Source of the DNA: Brevibacillus reuszeri
GTDB lineage: Bacteria; Bacillota; Bacilli; Brevibacillales; Brevibacillaceae
Direction of reading: 5' to 3'
NCBI RefSeq assembly: GCF_001187725.1
Contig: NZ_LGIQ01000011.1
Coordinates: 186,001-250,000, forward strand
DNA length: 64,000 nt
In this document: in pieces, positions 27,825 to 35,368 of the stretch
Layout: the number at the start of each line of letters is the position of its first letter
Position numbering within the stretch: the first letter of the stretch is position 1
Translations under genes and position numbers: made by a program
Notes under the pieces: model-generated
Database searches by the model: none
The model's input: only the letters and a program-made list of their open reading frames with translations
Told to the model about the DNA's origin: nothing

Positions 27825-28796
27825 CTATATACCTTGTTGGACGGTTAACACCACATTGCCTTTCTTGTGGCCCTGCTCCACATAGCGATGGGCCTCCGCC
27901 GCTTGCTCTAGTGGATAGACGCGGTCGATAATTGAACGCAGCCTGCCTGCCTCGATCAGCCCCTTAAGAAATCTCAAATCTTCCGCGTTTCCCCTCATTG
28001 TTCCACCGATCACCTTCTTACCGCTCGTCAAGTTGATCCATAACCCGCGAACGACCGACAGAGGGCTAAAATGTACTGCTCGCAGGTAATAGCCGTTTGG
28101 TGTCAGACGCTCGACGCAAGCCATGAACGGACTCTTTCCAACCGTATCGAAAATGATATCGTAGGCCGTAGCGTCATCCGCGAAGTTCTCTTCTGTATAA
28201 TCGATGACTCGGTCGGCGCCCAGCGATCTTACTAATTCCAGATTCGATGTGCTGCATACCCCGGTCACTTCTGCACCGAAATGCTTGGCGAGTTGCACCG
28301 CATACGTCCCAACACTGCCGGAAGCGCCGTAGACGAGCACGCGCCTGCTACGCTGGATATTGCCCTTTCGGAGAAATTGCAAGGCAGTAAAGGCACCAAC
28401 CGGAACTGCGGCCGCCTCCGCGAACGTCATGTTTGTCGGCTTCAGCGTGACGCTGCCGTTCTCAGGTAGGCATCTATATTCGGCATACGCGCCGAAGCCC
28501 ATTCCGCAGGCAGCATAGACGGCATCCCCCGATTTAAACCGAGTAACGCCACTGCCCGTTGATTCGACCACACCCGCTAATTCGAATCCGAGAATCTTGA
28601 TTCGCCTCGGCCTCCACAGACCATTGAACAGCCGCGCCAAGAAAGGATCTGCCTTGCGTAAGCGCCAATCCCCCGCTGCAACAGTTGCAGCATAGACTTT
28701 TATCAATATCTCGTCGTCCTTCGGTAGTGGTTTGGCGACATCCTGGAGCTGTAGTACATCTGGCGGCCCGTACCGCTCATATACGATCGCTTTCAT
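27825..28796 (-). CDS. Zinc-independent MDR-family NAD(P)H oxidoreductase (quinone reductase-like)
   Basis: A 323-residue medium-chain dehydrogenase/reductase. It has [34 protein letters not shown] and the NADPH-binding [20 protein letters not shown] near residue 155. The zinc ligands of classical alcohol dehydrogenases are absent, as in the quinone oxidoreductase branch. GGAGGGG precedes ATG 28796. It is GC-rich, unlike the lipoprotein upstream. It is its own unit with a strong terminator. Confidence 0.92.
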   Translation of the reverse strand: MKAIVYERYGPPDVLQLQDVAKPLPKDDEILIKVYAATVAAGDWRLRKADPFLARLFNGLWRPRRIKILGFELAGVVESTGSGVTRFKSGDAVYAACGMGFGAYAEYRCLPENGSVTLKPTNMTFAEAAAVPVGAFTALQFLRKGNIQRSRRVLVYGASGSVGTYAVQLAKHFGAEVTGVCSTSNLELVRSLGADRVIDYTEENFADDATAYDIIFDTVGKSPFMACVERLTPNGYYLRAVHFSPLSVVRGLWINLTSGKKVIGGTMRGNAEDLRFLKGLIEAGRLRSIIDRVYPLEQAAEAHRYVEQGHKKGNVVLTVQQGI

Positions 28797-29007
28797 CCCT
28801 TTCCCCTCCAGTCAATCTTCGCTATTTTCCCATTCTATTCGCTGTAATTAGATTAAAGTTCAGCGGAATACGCTGATTCCCACAAAAGAACGGGCAGCAT
28901 CTGCAACGGATACCGCAACCCCAGGATTGACAGTGCCCAAAAGGCGACAAGCATGCATTGTACCACCCCTTCCATTAGCTCCCATGATTCTGATCGTACG
29001 ACATAAA
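28797..29007. other. Intergenic region upstream of the oxidoreductase gene
   Basis: No gene or clear repeat is seen. It should contain the promoter of the minus-strand oxidoreductase. AGCGGAATACGCT (28861-28873) is a small dyad. Confidence 0.4.
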
Positions 29008-29041
29008 CAAGAAAGGTCAGCCTAAAGGTTGACCTTTCTTG
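29008..29041. terminator. Bidirectional-looking terminator hairpin
   Basis: CAAGAAAGGTCAGCC, TAAA, GGTTGACCTTTCTTG forms a 15-base stem with one mismatch. Both strands end in T-rich sequence. It probably terminates the minus-strand lipoprotein transcript. Confidence 0.75.
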
Positions 29042-29152
29042 TTTAAAAAATGATATTCACAGGCATTTTCAGAATCGCTTATAGGATGTCCTTACCTTCC
29101 TGGATATTTTCTATTCTATTAGCACAGAACTTATTACATATCCTTAATTCAT

Positions 29153-29755
29153 TTAATCAGTAATTTTTTTGAGCTCAAAAATAGTTGCCTCTGATAACAA
29201 GATAAGCCTATCGTTATTAACAACAAAAAAACTTAAACCTACAGGTATGCTCATTTTTGTAGAAGGGTCACTTATATCTATTACTTTTACTACATCATTT
29301 ATATTTAAGTCTGGGATATCTATTTTATATAATCTATAAAAAGAGTCAGAGTTATAGCATGTCGCTGTAATCTCATATAATGGATTTTTTAGTTCATATT
29401 GATATTTCTTATAGTTTTTAAGTCCTTTTGATGAATAAAAGTCTTTTTTGATTATAATTTCATCTCCAATAAATTTTTGCCCGGTTGGATATTCAGAAGC
29501 ATCATTATATGAATTTGCAAATCCTAAAAGCTTCTCAACTTTCCAAGTTCCATAGAAATATTTTTCAGTTTCACTATCCAAATTTATATTTTCTGCATTA
29601 AGACAATATTCGGATGTGTTTTTTGGAATAATAGACTCATCCGTTTCAGGTTTAGGCTCCCTAGAAGTATTTGGATTTGATGTCATTTCAACTTTTCCAC
29701 AAGCCGATGCTAGCATCAACATGATCATGATACAAACCAACAATATTTTTTTCAT
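29153..29755 (-). CDS. Predicted lipoprotein of unknown function
   Basis: 200 residues. The signal peptide MKKILLVCIMIMLML ends in the lipobox LASAC, and the next 30 residues are a Ser/Pro/Glu-rich linker. The mature domain (from about residue 60) has YFYGTWKVEKLLGF, a start seen in lipocalin-like or small beta-barrel lipoproteins. No close family is recognised. The gene is very AT-rich, far below the GC-rich genes on its 3' side. That argues for separate acquisition. Confidence 0.75.
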   Translation of the reverse strand: MKKILLVCIMIMLMLASACGKVEMTSNPNTSREPKPETDESIIPKNTSEYCLNAENINLDSETEKYFYGTWKVEKLLGFANSYNDASEYPTGQKFIGDEIIIKKDFYSSKGLKNYKKYQYELKNPLYEITATCYNSDSFYRLYKIDIPDLNINDVVKVIDISDPSTKMSIPVGLSFFVVNNDRLILLSEATIFELKKITD

Positions 29756-29781
29756 ATTTCACACTCTTTTTTATTTTTTTG

Positions 29782-29796
29782 ATTGTGTCACAATCT
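29782..29796. promoter_or_regulatory. Perfect palindrome upstream of the lipoprotein gene
   Basis: GATTGTG-T-CACAATC lies 26 bases upstream of the ATG at 29755 and follows a T-rich tract. It is a possible operator, or the remnant of a hairpin; no regulator is nearby. Confidence 0.4.
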
Positions 29797-29858
29797 CTTC
29801 ATCAGATAACCGACAGAATGGAATGTCATGCCGATGACGGCATCGACGCTTCCCAAGC

Positions 29859-29912
29859 AGGCTGCCGCGTTTTAGTTATTTATTAAGCTATAGTACCCGT
29901 TAGTACAACACA
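29859..29912. repeat. R1 element, partial copy
   Basis: Has AGGCTGCCG, lacks a good right hairpin arm, then AAGCTATAGTACCCGTTAGTACAAC. Same strand as the other copies. It lies 3' of the CPCC gene. Confidence 0.65.
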
Positions 29913-29984
29913 GTCGTTACTCTTTTACTCCCGAGGTAAATTATTTTCGGGATACTCTTCTTTGTACGGTTCTCTAACCGAATC

Positions 29985-30188
29985 TTAAAATTTTCTCTCA
30001 CATGCCCCGAAATCCCTGTAATTCTCCCTTGCTTGGCTCAACGATATATGGTTTGCGCCGATGTTTATTTCAGGCATATCATGAGCCACTTCGTCATACT
30101 GCCAAAAACATACTTCACAGATTTCAAAAAGAGCCTCTTCTTTGCTACCGAAAGTAAAATAGTCGCAACAAGGACAGTGCACTCTCAC
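29985..30188 (-). CDS. CPCC family cysteine-rich protein
   Basis: A 67-residue protein. MRVHCPCCDYFTF gives the CPCC motif and CEVCFWQYDE the second Cys pair; together they form a small zinc-ribbon-like site. It ends with the family's ISLSQARENYRDFGAC. It matches the Cys_rich_CPCC family, whose function is unknown and whose members are often found in accessory regions. It follows the GNAT gene by 33 bases and may be co-transcribed with it. Confidence 0.88.
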   Translation of the reverse strand: MRVHCPCCDYFTFGSKEEALFEICEVCFWQYDEVAHDMPEINIGANHISLSQARENYRDFGACERKF

Positions 30189-30221
30189 TATTTTATTAAG
30201 CCCCCTTATCAGTTACCTGGC

Positions 30222-31022
30222 TTATACTGAAAAGCTATTGCACTTGTATTGATGAACCTGCTGGAATCCAAGTCGTTGTGCCAATTTTTTTGACGCTTTA
30301 TTATCCAATGAACAATCCCAGTAAGGAGTAAAGCTATTTGTAAGTATATCCTCCACTAGTAGAGTTGCTAGATGAGTTCCTACTCCCTTATTCTGATAAT
30401 GAGGGAGGGTTTCAATTCCGATTGCATGCGTGTCTTCTGTAACAAAACTAGAATAACTCAGACCAATGATTTCCAATCCTTCCACTGCAGCAAAGCCGTA
30501 TCCTCTTTGCAAAAAGTCATCTTTCGTTGACCAAAATAGATGGATATGCTCTTTCAAAAATTCTAAATTAATTAACTCTTGATTCTCCCATTCATCTAAT
30601 TTTAGATTGATTATTTTTAACCCCTTAGTGCTTGACACAAAAGGCTTATAAAATAACTTGAATACCATTTGTTCAAATTGATGAAGGTTCCTAGAGGCAA
30701 AAATTGATTCCATATCCCAATTATTGTGGTGACCTGAAACTTCAAAATGGTCCAAACTAAGTTCTCTCATCCTCGGTGCAATGCTACTGGAAATAAAATC
30801 ATCCAACGTATTGATAAATTCTTGATTAGTATGGTCACCAATTAGATAAAAGCCTTGAATACCTTTACTCCATACTAAAGCGCTCCTTGGTTGTGCACTT
30901 TGATCAGCAAATATCCAACCAGGATTATTACCTTCGATAATTGAAAGAATTTCTGGATGTAGATAACCACCGTCAAGTAGTGGTTTTACTTTATAAAAAG
31001 CCTCCTGTTGCAATTCATACAT
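30222..31022 (-). CDS. GNAT family acetyltransferase
   Basis: About 266 residues. The C-terminal half carries the GNAT fold, with IGIETLPHYQNKGVGTHLATLL giving the acetyl-CoA loop QNKGVGTH. It then has NKASKKLAQRLGF. The N-terminal half resembles the extra domain of the GNAT_acetyltran (PF12746) group. ATG 31022 is preceded by GGGGGG and is preferred over an upstream frame extension. AT-rich. Substrate unknown. Confidence 0.82.
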   Translation of the reverse strand: MYELQQEAFYKVKPLLDGGYLHPEILSIIEGNNPGWIFADQSAQPRSALVWSKGIQGFYLIGDHTNQEFINTLDDFISSSIAPRMRELSLDHFEVSGHHNNWDMESIFASRNLHQFEQMVFKLFYKPFVSSTKGLKIINLKLDEWENQELINLEFLKEHIHLFWSTKDDFLQRGYGFAAVEGLEIIGLSYSSFVTEDTHAIGIETLPHYQNKGVGTHLATLLVEDILTNSFTPYWDCSLDNKASKKLAQRLGFQQVHQYKCNSFSV

Positions 31023-31156
31023 ATAATGTTCCCCCCTTATTTCCCGTGCAGTTACAAAGTTCTTTAATGGCAATTTTATTCGAAAACGATATCCAAATAA
31101 GTATAAAATGCATACCCATAAATTGGTAGGTATAGTTCTTGCGTATCGAAAGGTTA

Positions 31157-31290
31157 CTGCCCATTAGTTTAGCGAAGGCTGCCGGTGTTGTTCAGTAATA
31201 ATAAAGTATTAGACCAGCACTCCTTATCTATCAAGGAATCCCGGTCATTTTAATCGCCTAGCTACTAATAAATAGTTTTAGACTCGATGT
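31157..31290. repeat. Composite of a truncated R1 element and an R2 repeat
   Basis: CTGCCCATTAGTTTAGCGAAGGCTGCCGG is the left half of R1. It runs into TTCAGTAATAATAAAG, TTAGACC and a CTCCTTATCTATCAAGGAA-type hairpin, the R2 segment also found after rtcB at 24557. A further AACTAACGAGCCCGATAGTTAA near 31350 resembles the R1 right end. Confidence 0.6.
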
Positions 31291-31508
31291 CGTATTGTAT
31301 TGTTGCATAAGATAAATTCGAATAATAAAGTTGTAGACTGCCTTATTGAACTAACGAGCCCGATAGTTAAATAACAACTTTAAATTGTGCTACGGTTCTC
31401 CGCTGCTCGTGCTCTGGTAAAGCGGCTTGAGGAAAGGGAATAATCGAATTAATGTTGAACTACATAACTTAATAAATTATCAATGAATATATAAATGAGG
31501 TTGGCAAA
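31291..31508. other. Intergenic region upstream of the P-loop kinase-like gene
   Basis: AT-rich, no gene seen. It contains degenerate pieces of the repeats (AATAATAAAGTTGTAGAC at about 31320) and should hold the promoter of the plus-strand kinase-like gene. Confidence 0.4.
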
Positions 31509-32087
31509 ATGAATAAAGATAGAAACTGGACAGTTTTATTTATTGGTGGAGCATCCGGAATAGGTAAATCAAGTATTGCTTATGAAATTGCTCGATTTTA
31601 TGGTGTGAATGTCTTGGAAGTAGATGATGTTCACCTATCCGTAAAAACAGTTACAACAAAGGAGCATTTTCCTGCAATTCATTATTATGATTCCGGTATA
31701 AATTGGCAAGATGTTGGAATCGAAGGCAATGTAAAATGGCTGATTGATGTAAGCAAAGAAATGGCTCCAGTATTAAAAGAACTTGCAAACAGGCATATAG
31801 AAGATAAATTACCTATCATTATTGAAGGCGATTTTATCTATCCCGAATTTACAGTATCTTTCGATAACCCGGAGGTAAAATCAATATTTGTACAGGAATC
31901 AGCCAAAAATCAAATATTACAGAATTATTTATCAAGAGAAGGTGGCGAATTACAACAATATAGATCTGAAATAAGTATTTCGTATGGAGATTGGATAGCA
32001 GATACCTGTAGGCAGAATGGGATTGAATTGATTGAATCAAGACCTTGGAATACTGCTTTAAGCAGAGCCGTAAAGTGTTTATTGTAA
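31509..32087 (+). CDS. P-loop kinase-like protein
   Basis: A 192-residue nucleotide-binding protein. The Walker A motif IGGASGIGKSSIAYEIA is at residues 12-28, followed by a VLEVDDVHL acidic strand typical of small-molecule kinases such as 2-phosphoglycerate kinase-like or zeta-toxin-related enzymes. IIIEGDFIYPEF near residue 100 could be the Walker B-like strand. The substrate cannot be told. It is the only plus-strand gene inside the 24.6-39 kb block. AT-rich. Confidence 0.75.
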   Translation: MNKDRNWTVLFIGGASGIGKSSIAYEIARFYGVNVLEVDDVHLSVKTVTTKEHFPAIHYYDSGINWQDVGIEGNVKWLIDVSKEMAPVLKELANRHIEDKLPIIIEGDFIYPEFTVSFDNPEVKSIFVQESAKNQILQNYLSREGGELQQYRSEISISYGDWIADTCRQNGIELIESRPWNTALSRAVKCLL

Positions 32088-32117
32088 TGTAAAAACTTAG
32101 TCTACATAGGTGATGTA

Positions 32118-32149
32118 AAGCGGATACCTCATGTGTGAAGTATCCGCTT
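32118..32149. terminator. Hairpin after the kinase-like gene
   Basis: AAGCGGATAC/GTATCCGCTT makes a 10-base stem with a 12-base loop, 30 bases after the stop codon. The following T-tract is poor, so termination strength is uncertain. Confidence 0.5.
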
Positions 32150-32218
32150 GCCTTATGTATCAAATTATTACACTGTAATGTTCCAGTCGTTCAAATTTAT
32201 TGCTATTTCAACTCTCCG

Positions 32219-32303
32219 CTGCCCGTTAGCGTAGAAAAGGCAGCCCGTCGTTAAGGCAGCCTTTATGTTCGGATTGTGGAACTATCGAACCCGTTACTTC
32301 AAG
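32219..32303. repeat. R1 element
   Basis: CTGCCCGTTAGCGTAGAAAAGGCAGCC, loop, GGCAGCCTTT, then TGTTCGG and GGAACTATCGAACCCGTTAC. A second, weaker right end, AATCGCACCCGGTAG, follows at about 32345. It lies 3' of the VOC gene. Confidence 0.78.
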
Positions 32304-32424
32304 TGCATTTCTTCACAAACATAATACGATGCGACTGCTTTTATTAAACAATCGCACCCGGTAGTAAAGTAACTTTATTTGGCTTTCTGTTTAAACACTC
32401 GTCAAGAAATGGCGAATCGGGTTT

Positions 32425-32841
32425 TCAGCCTTGCGGCATTTTGCTCATTTTCATATACAACACGTTCCACCGATGACCGTCCGGATCTGCAAAACCACAT
32501 CCGTACATCCAGCCACCCTTTTCGCCCGGCTTGCTGAATACAGTGCCGCCGGCACGTTCGGCTTTCAAGGCGAACTCATCAACTTCTTCCCTGGAGTTCG
32601 CCCCCAGAGATAATAACACTTCAGTGCCCTTCCACGAATCCGCAACCGCATTACCAGCAAAACCGCGGAACGCGGATTCCGGGAAGAGCATCAAAACAAC
32701 CTGATTGTCGCCGACGATCAAGCTGAATGAGCCATCTTGACTCGCATACTGCTCATTCAACCGGAAACCGAGCTGGGTATAAAACGCCTTTGCCCTTTCT
32801 GGTTCTCGCACTGGCAGGTTCAACCATAATTCTTTCGACAT
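32425..32841 (-). CDS. VOC-family (glyoxalase/bleomycin resistance-like) protein
   Basis: A 138-residue vicinal-oxygen-chelate protein with two beta-alpha-beta-beta-beta modules. It starts MSKELWLNLPVREPERAKAF and has FYTQLGF and ADPDGHRWNVLYM near the end, the typical second-module metal-ligand region. Many members are metal-dependent lyases or antibiotic-binding proteins; the activity here is unknown. ATG 32841 has AGGAGG nine bases upstream. GC-rich compared with the flanking kinase and signal peptidase genes. Confidence 0.9.
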   Translation of the reverse strand: MSKELWLNLPVREPERAKAFYTQLGFRLNEQYASQDGSFSLIVGDNQVVLMLFPESAFRGFAGNAVADSWKGTEVLLSLGANSREEVDEFALKAERAGGTVFSKPGEKGGWMYGCGFADPDGHRWNVLYMKMSKMPQG

Positions 32842-32950
32842 ATCTAACAACCTCCTGATATAGAGATGCAGTAATCCCTCACCCCCATATAAATTAAATG
32901 CTTAGTATAATCTTCCCTTCTAGTTTGGAAATAAATCCTTCTTCAACTAT

Positions 32951-33028
32951 CCTACCCTATAGCTGAACAGGCTGCCGATCATGCCGGCAGCCTTGCGTCT
33001 TTGTGCTATCGACCCCGTTAGCGGAGCA
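32951..33028. repeat. R1 element
   Basis: CCTATAGCTGAACAGGCTGCCG, loop, CCGGCAGCC, then TTGTGCTATCGACCCCGTTAGCGGAGC. It lies 21 bases after the signal peptidase stop codon on the minus strand. Confidence 0.8.
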
Positions 33029-33048
33029 AAACTAAGAAAGAAAAATGC

Positions 33049-33564
33049 TTACCTTAAATCCCTCTTATCAATTAAATGTGTAGGAATAGTTAGAATTGCC
33101 TTCCCTATTACCTTCTCTTTATCTACAAAAGGAGTAGTCCACAAATGTGAGTCGAAACTTTCATTGCGGTTGTCCCCTAAAAAAAAGTATTTGTTTTCGG
33201 GGACGGTAATCGGACCATATTCATAACGAATTGGCTCATTTAAGTAAGTTTCTGATAATTTTACACCGTTACGAATCAGTGACCCGTTCTTAATTTCAAT
33301 TACATCGCCAGGAAGTCCTATGAGCCTTTTTACATACCTTTCATGAACTTTCTCGGGTACGGGTGGGTAAAATACGACAATATCACCAAACTTATATTCA
33401 TCCATCTTTATTATTTTTTCAACAATTAATCGGTCATTAATTTGAATGGTTGGAAGCATCGAACCGGTCGGAACAACCATAGCTTCTGCGACAAATGTTC
33501 TAATCGTAAGTGAAGCAACGATTGCAATTAGTAAGCTTGGTCCCCATTCTTTAATTATTTTCAT
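33049..33564 (-). CDS. Signal peptidase I (S26A)
   Basis: A 171-residue membrane-anchored signal peptidase that cleaves secretory signal peptides. One N-terminal helix (SLLIAIVASLTIRTFVAEA) precedes the catalytic Ser in PTGSMLPT, near residue 35. The general-base Lys is in RYVKRLIGLPGD near 78, and box E is GDNRNESFDSH. This is the Bacillus SipS-like short type. It lies between two R1 elements in an accessory context, so it is likely an extra paralogue rather than the main housekeeping enzyme. Confidence 0.93.
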   Translation of the reverse strand: MKIIKEWGPSLLIAIVASLTIRTFVAEAMVVPTGSMLPTIQINDRLIVEKIIKMDEYKFGDIVVFYPPVPEKVHERYVKRLIGLPGDVIEIKNGSLIRNGVKLSETYLNEPIRYEYGPITVPENKYFFLGDNRNESFDSHLWTTPFVDKEKVIGKAILTIPTHLIDKRDLR

Positions 33565-33638
33565 GAATTAATCTCTCCATTACAATGATGTCATTACTCT
33601 TTTATTACGATGATTAAATGAAATTGGTTACATTAAAC

Positions 33639-33722
33639 TGCCCTTAGCTTAACGAGGCTGCCGGATAAACTACAGCAGCCTCTGATGTATTTGCTAAGCT
33701 ATCGAACCAGTTAGTGGAACGA
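33639..33722. repeat. R1 element, near-complete copy
   Basis: CTGCCCTTAGCTTAACGAGGCTGCCGG, loop, CAGCAGCCTC, then TTTGCTAAGCTATCGAACCAGTTAGTGGAACG. A partial second unit (ATGGCTACCGATATAAG) follows. It shows both boundary boxes clearly. Confidence 0.8.
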
Positions 33723-33787
33723 TAAAAAATGGCTACCGATATAAGTTATTCGTAGTTCTTACTATCGAGTAGACGTATGAGGACGTG

Positions 33788-33866
33788 CTATTTGATGATT
33801 TCGAGCTTATCGCCCGGCAGGACTTGTAACTGCGGAAGAACGGCATCTTTGAAAAGTAGGTTCAGA
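33788..33866 (-). pseudogene. 3' fragment of an unidentified gene
   Basis: A minus-strand frame without a proper start ends in FKDAVLPQLQVLPGDKLEII, then Lys and stop at 33788. The hydrophobic/charged pattern looks like a genuine protein C-terminus, but the family is not recognised. It sits between an R1 element and the hypothetical gene at 33946, as if a cassette gene had been truncated. Confidence 0.3.
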
Positions 33867-33945
33867 TAACCACCCAATATCTGAATTATTTTCAATCATT
33901 AGAACAGAATATCTTTCATTTTTTTGCTTGGCTATGCTCGTCCCG

Positions 33946-34407
33946 TCAATCAGAAACTCCAAAATGTAAAAGAAACAATCTCTTATTAGAATAAAAAATA
34001 TAATCATCCCAAATACCTTCATACCAGAAATTAGGCTGACATTCCACTTTATATACCGTTAGGTGCCCCTCAAAAAAATCTGATAATAAAGTAATAAAAC
34101 CGTTTATGCAATGCTTTTGCTCAAACTTTACGGATGAATCAGATTGGTGATAAGGATACCCAATTTCAAAGAACCATTCATCACATGTTTTCTCTAATTT
34201 TGCTTTCCAGTCGTCAAGTGGTATCAATCGTACTTCACCTAAGTTTTTATCACCCTCTAGAATAAAGGTATATTTAAAAGCATTAAGAATATCATCATGA
34301 TACTCCAGTTCATTCCATTCAAATGTATATTCATGATTTGTATGGAGATTTAATAGGGCGAAAGCTTGCAGAAAACCATTTATTTGGGCTAGCTTGATTT
34401 TATCCAT
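33946..34407 (-). CDS. Hypothetical protein of 153 residues
   Basis: No family recognised. A soluble, aromatic and acidic protein (EYTFEWNELEYHDDI, CDEWFFEIGYPYH, WYEGIWDDYIFY). The small size, aromatic/acidic profile and cassette-like position resemble orphan immunity proteins, but there is no direct evidence. AT-rich. A frame that overlaps its 3' end is not credible as a gene. Confidence 0.65.
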   Translation of the reverse strand: MDKIKLAQINGFLQAFALLNLHTNHEYTFEWNELEYHDDILNAFKYTFILEGDKNLGEVRLIPLDDWKAKLEKTCDEWFFEIGYPYHQSDSSVKFEQKHCINGFITLLSDFFEGHLTVYKVECQPNFWYEGIWDDYIFYSNKRLFLLHFGVSD

Positions 34408-34487
34408 TCCATCCCCACCCCATCAGATAGTATCGATACTTAATGTATACCATAGTATTCCAACATATAGTGCCAGTAACTAACAAT

Positions 34488-34568
34488 CCTGCCTGTTAGT
34501 TTAGAAAACAGCAGCCAATTACAGTGGCTGCTGTTCTACGTGTGGATTATGCTATTGATACCTATTAC
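34488..34568. repeat. R1 element, divergent copy
   Basis: CTGCCTGTTAGTTTAGAAAACAGCAGCC, loop, GGCTGCTGTT, then GGATTATGCTATTGATACCTATTAC. The stem has changed on both arms in a compensating way. It lies 11 bases after the SDR stop. Confidence 0.72.
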
Positions 34569-34578
34569 ATATGTCAGA

Positions 34579-35337
34579 CTACTTCGCTGATAAACCGCCA
34601 TCCACCACGACGGCACTGCCTGTCATGGCAGATGATTCGTCGGAAGCCAGGAACAATGCTACATTCGCGATTTCAATCGGTTGGATTGTACGCCCGATCG
34701 GTTGAATATCATGGATACTCTTCAGCACATGGTCACGCCCGCCAAACAAATCGGCATGGGCGTCATTGAAGGTCGTATCTACCCACCCTGGGCAAATGCA
34801 GTTCACTCGTACATTCTCTGTCGCAAAATCCAGCGCCATTTGCTTGGTGAGCATATGAATAGCACCTTTGGATGTTACATAGGCAGACAAGCGCGGCTCT
34901 GCGACAAAGCTGTTGGCGGAGGCCATATTTACCACGGAGCCTCCCCCTGCCTCAATCATTTCTGGCAGGAAGTATTTTGAAGTGAGATACATGGATTTCA
35001 CATTGACTTCCATCGTGCGATCCCACACTTCTTCCTCCGTTTCGACGACAGAGCCGGGGATGTTGATCGCCGCGTTATTACACAGTATCGTAGGAACCCC
35101 GTAGTTTTCCTTGGCAAAAGCCAAGAGTGCCTCCACTTCCGACGCTTTGGATACGTCAGCCTGAAAAAACACGGCGGTGCCGCCCTTCCTCGTGATAGCT
35201 GCTACCACTTCTTCCCCTACACTACTAACGTCGGTCGCCACTACACGGGCTCCCTCTTCCGCAAATCTGTGGGCAATGGCTGCTCCGATACCACGTGCCG
35301 CTCCTGTTACGACTGCAATTTTGTTTTGTAAACGCAT
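34579..35337 (-). CDS. Short-chain dehydrogenase/reductase
   Basis: A 252-residue classical SDR. It has TGAARGIGAAIAHRF at the N-terminus, LCNNAAIN, MASANSFV and the catalytic YVTSK near residue 155, with CPGWVDTTF. The usual NNAG reads NNAA. GGAGG lies nine bases before ATG 35337. It follows the PuuP-like permease by about 30 bases on the same strand, forming a transport-plus-oxidation unit parallel to the SDR and permease of the sigma-54 operon. The substrate is probably a hydroxylated amino acid or amine, which is inference. Confidence 0.92.
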   Translation of the reverse strand: MRLQNKIAVVTGAARGIGAAIAHRFAEEGARVVATDVSSVGEEVVAAITRKGGTAVFFQADVSKASEVEALLAFAKENYGVPTILCNNAAINIPGSVVETEEEVWDRTMEVNVKSMYLTSKYFLPEMIEAGGGSVVNMASANSFVAEPRLSAYVTSKGAIHMLTKQMALDFATENVRVNCICPGWVDTTFNDAHADLFGGRDHVLKSIHDIQPIGRTIQPIEIANVALFLASDESSAMTGSAVVVDGGLSAK

Positions 35338-35368
35338 CAATGTGTACCTCCTCGTACTGTATTTTCCT

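Noticed and set aside
33807-34022. 71-codon minus-strand frame overlapping the gene at 33946
   Set aside because: No ribosome site or family match; a different frame there carries a protein-like C-terminus, annotated as a fragment.
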